Below the pieces are notes generated by a model. That model worked only from the letters and a program-made list of their open reading frames with translations. It was not told the DNA's origin and searched no databases. Positions 60,802 through 64,000 of a DNA stretch of 64,000 nucleotides are shown here, in pieces. The translations under genes and the position numbers were made by a program. The number at the start of each line of letters is the position of its first letter. The first letter of the stretch is position 1. Source of the DNA: Cruorifilaria tuberocauda (lineage: Eukaryota; Nematoda; Chromadorea; Rhabditida; Onchocercidae); assembly GCA_013365365.1 (NCBI GenBank), contig JABVXU010000015.1, positions 352,263-416,262 on the forward strand, read 5' to 3'.

Positions 60802-60826
60802 TGACCTTTTTCTTCATCATTGACCT
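60802..60826. promoter_or_regulatory. Paired TGACCT half-sites
   Basis: TTGACCTTTTTC and TTGACCTCTTTT place two TGACCT words at 60802 and 60821, with a 19-bp period in the same orientation. TGACCT is the reverse complement of the nuclear-receptor half-site AGGTCA. Confidence 0.25.
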
Positions 60827-62820
60827 CTTTTTCTACCTGATGACATAAGGGTGGCCTCCTTATTTTTTAATATCAAACATATTTGAGAAAGGATTGAACA
60901 CGGAGCAATTGTAATATCCCAAAATTTCAAATCTAACAACATTATAATTTATTTATGAATCAAATCAAATACATAACTTAAATATACAGTTATCTGCCAA
61001 AAGAAGGCGGAGAATTCAATGGAAATCATCGAAATAATTGTTGCTACTGATGTGATTTAAGGAAATATGAATTGCAAAAGACACCGATACAAGAATTATT
61101 ATCAAAATTTAGGAAAATCTTCAAAAATTGATGATTATCCAAAATATTGCTGGTATTTTCCACACTACCAGAAAATTATTTAAGTTCTAAATTTAGTGGA
61201 AATTATCAGGTACATTTGCTTTTGTTTATTTCTATCACATGTATTTGCCAGCAATATAGAAGAAAATATTGAAGAAATACAAATAAAAACATAGTTGATA
61301 GCTAGCAACTAATAATAATAACGCAGTTGGTGGACATTGTGTTGCTGTTGACCACACAAATATTTTATGTAACATTTCTGCTACTATCAGATGAATCTAA
61401 ATGCAGTATGTGTGTGTATTTTGTGGTACAAATTGAAAGGACATGAATCGAATATATACAAACGCAGCACATGCGGCGACAAACAATTTTGAAACGTCGC
61501 CCCCGTCCTCGACACTATTTCTCGATTTCGTCCATGGCCCATCAAATGTTCACAACAAATAATTATTACGAATTTTCTATACTCTTGTCCGATTTGCTCA
61601 TCCTTTTGGCAATCGTTTTATTGAATTATGTAGCATACGCAACTTTACTTTATCATTTAGTTTCGAAGTCTTATACTTATTAATCAGAATTAGGTATCTC
61701 TTTCTCCAACTATCTCCATATTTAAACAGTTGGATTTAAATTTAACTTAATTCTTTTAGATGTTTATATTTAAATTCGTATTATTGGAGAAAGTTGAAGC
61801 ATTAGTTTTCATTCATTATATGTACATCTTTTTGCGGGAACAGAAGTACGTGCAGGTAATGAAATTAACTGTACAACAGACGATATAAGGAATAAAGATT
61901 CTGATAGTACTTTTTTGAGTAGAAAGCGGATCAAGGAGATGATCTTTCCGTTCATATATACTCCCGGATTTTGTGAGAGTGGGAAATTCTTCATAATATT
62001 AGTATATAATATGACGAAATCCAAAATTTTCCTTTAATTAATAAGCAAATTCTTGTTATAGCATTGCAAATAGCAGTCAGTAGATATTCAATTAATTGAT
62101 GCAAAACAACTTCAATAAGGTTAATTTTTTTTGTAGTAACAAAACGCAAAATATCTCTACTAACACATAAGCGCCATCCTAATCAAATAATTCGAATGTT
62201 CAATCGAATTAATTGATTGTTGTTAATAAGTAACAAAACTTCTATGTATCATAGTCTGCTTTGAAAATCTATATTTGTAACCAAAACAACCGTAACCAGA
62301 TAGTGCATCGAGAATCATTTTCAACTGTATATTCTGTCATGGGATCGTCGTTCGGTCTGTTGTCTTACGGACAGAAAACCAAAACTAAACTATCACAATC
62401 ACAATTATCAAATACAGCACATCATCGCCCATCATAATTCCATCTTTTTCCGTAAACAACATCCATCTCTCTCTCCCCCTCTCAGTCCATTTTGCTTTTA
62501 TCCCAACGAAATATTTTATTTCTATTTATTTCCTACATTCTTTATTTTTATTTCATCTGTTGTGTGATTTCGAAAACGAACTTGATATTTTATGCATATG
62601 CATCTGTGCTGTTTTCCCATTCGTATGTGTCTCTGTCTCTCTCTTCTCCTTCCTCTCTCTCTCTCTCTATACTTATAGTGATAAGGATGGAAATGATTGT
62701 AATAATTAGTTACTGATGGAATAAACAGAAAAAAATTTAATTGCTCCAAATAATTAACAATTAACGGCAACTGTTACTTGCTAAAACCATTGTACTGCCA
62801 TTGGTACTAGTGATTGCAAT

Positions 62821-62880
62821 CGTAATTATAATCATAATCATAATTATAATTATAATAACAATAATAATAATAGTGATAAT
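62821..62880. repeat. TAA/ATAATC simple repeat
   Basis: About 60 bp of AATCATAATCATAATTATAA-type imperfect trinucleotide and hexanucleotide repeats. Confidence 0.85.
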
Positions 62881-63038
62881 GCCATGGTAGTGATATTGAT
62901 AAGTTGGCATAATTGTCATTTGTTGGGAGATAAAGAAAGTTTATCCACCCCTTTGCTTAGACGCACTATAAATCAGTGCAAAAATACATTTTTCTTCAAT
63001 GCTTATATATCACTTAGCATGTTTGTTTGTCCGTCCGT

Positions 63039-63100
63039 TTATATATATATATGTATTTATATACATATGCACACACGCACACACGCACGCACACGCAACA
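63039..63100. repeat. TA then CACG microsatellite
   Basis: A TATATA run followed by CACACGCACACACGCACGCA, the same compound type as at 50.9 kb. Confidence 0.88.
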
Positions 63101-63311
63101 CTCGTATGCATATTTATGTTTTCCTGTCTGTCAAGTGGGAAATTTCTTGACGACGATGAGATGAAAATAACATTAAGATGAGAATGTATAATTGTAAGGG
63201 AAGAGAAGGAGAAGGGGAAGGAAAGGTTCGAATCGAGAAATGATCATTCTTTCGAAAAAGCAAAATAATTTCTTCGTTGAGTACTTCTGGCAAAGGATGC
63301 AGCGATAGAGC

Positions 63312-63415
63312 CAGCCAGCCAGCCATCTATCTAGCGATCCAGCAGCGATCTAGCGATCCAGCAGCGATCTAGCGATCCAGGAGATCCATTTATCCATCTA
63401 TCCATCCATCCAGCA
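63312..63415. repeat. 19-bp tandem repeat with CCAGC/CCATC runs
   Basis: TCTAGCGATCCAGCAGCGA repeats exactly at 63330-63348 and 63349-63367, with a partial third copy to about 63380. It is preceded by CCAGCCAGCCAGCC and followed by TCCATCTATCCATCCATCCA. It is GC-rich compared with everything around it. Confidence 0.9.
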
Positions 63416-63419
63416 ATCC

Positions 63420-64000
63420 TGCGATCCGACCGATTCATTCATTCCGATTCAGTCGGCCAACATCCTAATCCTGTCTTCTCTTTTCCTTTTCCGCCCCGTT
63501 TCTCATCTATCCCTCCTATCTCCTCTCCATCCGATCAAAACCAGCCTGCCAGCAGCATTTTTCTTCTGCTCTTGATATTATGCATCAAAATTTCCAATAT
63601 AACCGGTCATCGCAGCAGATTATTTCCGTAGTTTACAAATTGTTTTCATTTATTCAAAGTGATATTTTGAACTTCCCTCTTTCCCTTCTCATTTACTAGT
63701 AGCAGAAAGAGAGAGGAAGAGAGGGAGAGAGAGGGTTAAAGGGTAAAAGAGTGTTAAAGGATGAAGCGGGAATTGAAAAGGAGGAGGAAAGAATGGAAGG
63801 CATAAAGAAAGGAACAGGAGAAAGGGAAGATTTATACGAATTGTTTTTATGGAGTAAAATTATTCAGCAACTTCGTTCAGGCTGCATTTTTGCGCATCTC
63901 TTCAATTCCAACCAGTTTTTCTTCTCGTTTCATTCTCTTGTCCATTTATAGGAATTATTTTATAATAGTGTTATGCCGAAATGAAATGGGAAATGGAAAA
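63420..64000. other. Right-end region without a recognised gene
   Basis: Moderately GC-rich to 63.6 kb, then a GA tract at 63700-63735. A 66-codon frame at 63751-63951 begins inside purine-rich sequence and looks like a compositional artefact. The segment may belong to the promoter or 5' UTR of a gene beyond the right edge. Confidence 0.4.

Larger units (their letters stand above)
60830..63290. other. Gene-poor region, part 4
   Basis: No supported exon. A 70-codon frame at 61471-61683 contains one hydrophobic stretch but has no family similarity. A CT tract lies at 62625-62675. Confidence 0.5.

Noticed and set aside
61471..61683. 70-codon frame with one hydrophobic stretch
   Set aside because: A single membrane-like segment from AT-rich codons is common by chance and nothing else supports it.
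63224..63236. GGTTCGAATCG, similar to a tRNA B box
   Set aside because: No matching A box, acceptor stem or cloverleaf can be formed from the surrounding purine-rich sequence.

Overview
The window is AT-rich nuclear DNA from a nematode. Genes are split by many short to mid-size introns with GT...(T)TTCAG borders. Several start codons lie only 3 to about 45 nt downstream of a 3' splice-acceptor sequence that has no obvious upstream exon, as expected for spliced-leader trans-splicing. An innexin and a MEC-7-like beta-tubulin point the same way. Introns of roughly 100-900 bp and the low GC content suggest a spirurid or filarial (clade III) worm rather than Caenorhabditis; this last point is inference. 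All gene models were built by hand by joining exons in frame across splice sites.

Layout, left to right: the 5' part of UTP21/WDR36 (minus strand, running off the left edge); a 3.5 kb divergent spacer; a complete 402-aa innexin (plus); a possible tiny two-exon gene on the minus strand; a secreted class-3 lipase with an unusual ~160-aa Thr/Ala/Asp-rich tail (plus), followed by a perfect 23-bp-stem hairpin that overlaps its poly(A) signal; Spindly (spdl-1, plus), the kinetochore dynein adaptor; eIF2A (plus); a coiled-coil basic protein tentatively resembling shugoshin (plus); then two tandem beta-tubulin genes on the minus strand, the left one MEC-7-like and the right one a more generic isotype. 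From about 43.5 kb to the right end (20.5 kb) I find no convincing protein-coding exon. That region has pyrimidine tracts, CA/TA microsatellites, short tandem repeats, a possible non-coding first exon with a splice donor near 51.25 kb, and blocks of more balanced base composition carrying clustered TGACCT (nuclear-receptor half-site) and TGTTTAC (forkhead-type) words. It looks like regulatory or intronic territory of a large gene that starts or continues to the right.

Functional themes: ribosome biogenesis and translation (UTP21, eIF2A), chromosome segregation and microtubules (Spindly, the shugoshin-like candidate, two beta-tubulins), cell-cell channels (innexin) and extracellular lipid hydrolysis (lipase). 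The ~570-bp spacing between eIF2A and the shugoshin-like gene, with a clear acceptor before the second, is compatible with a nematode operon. I found no CRISPR array, rRNA, tRNA or intact transposon.
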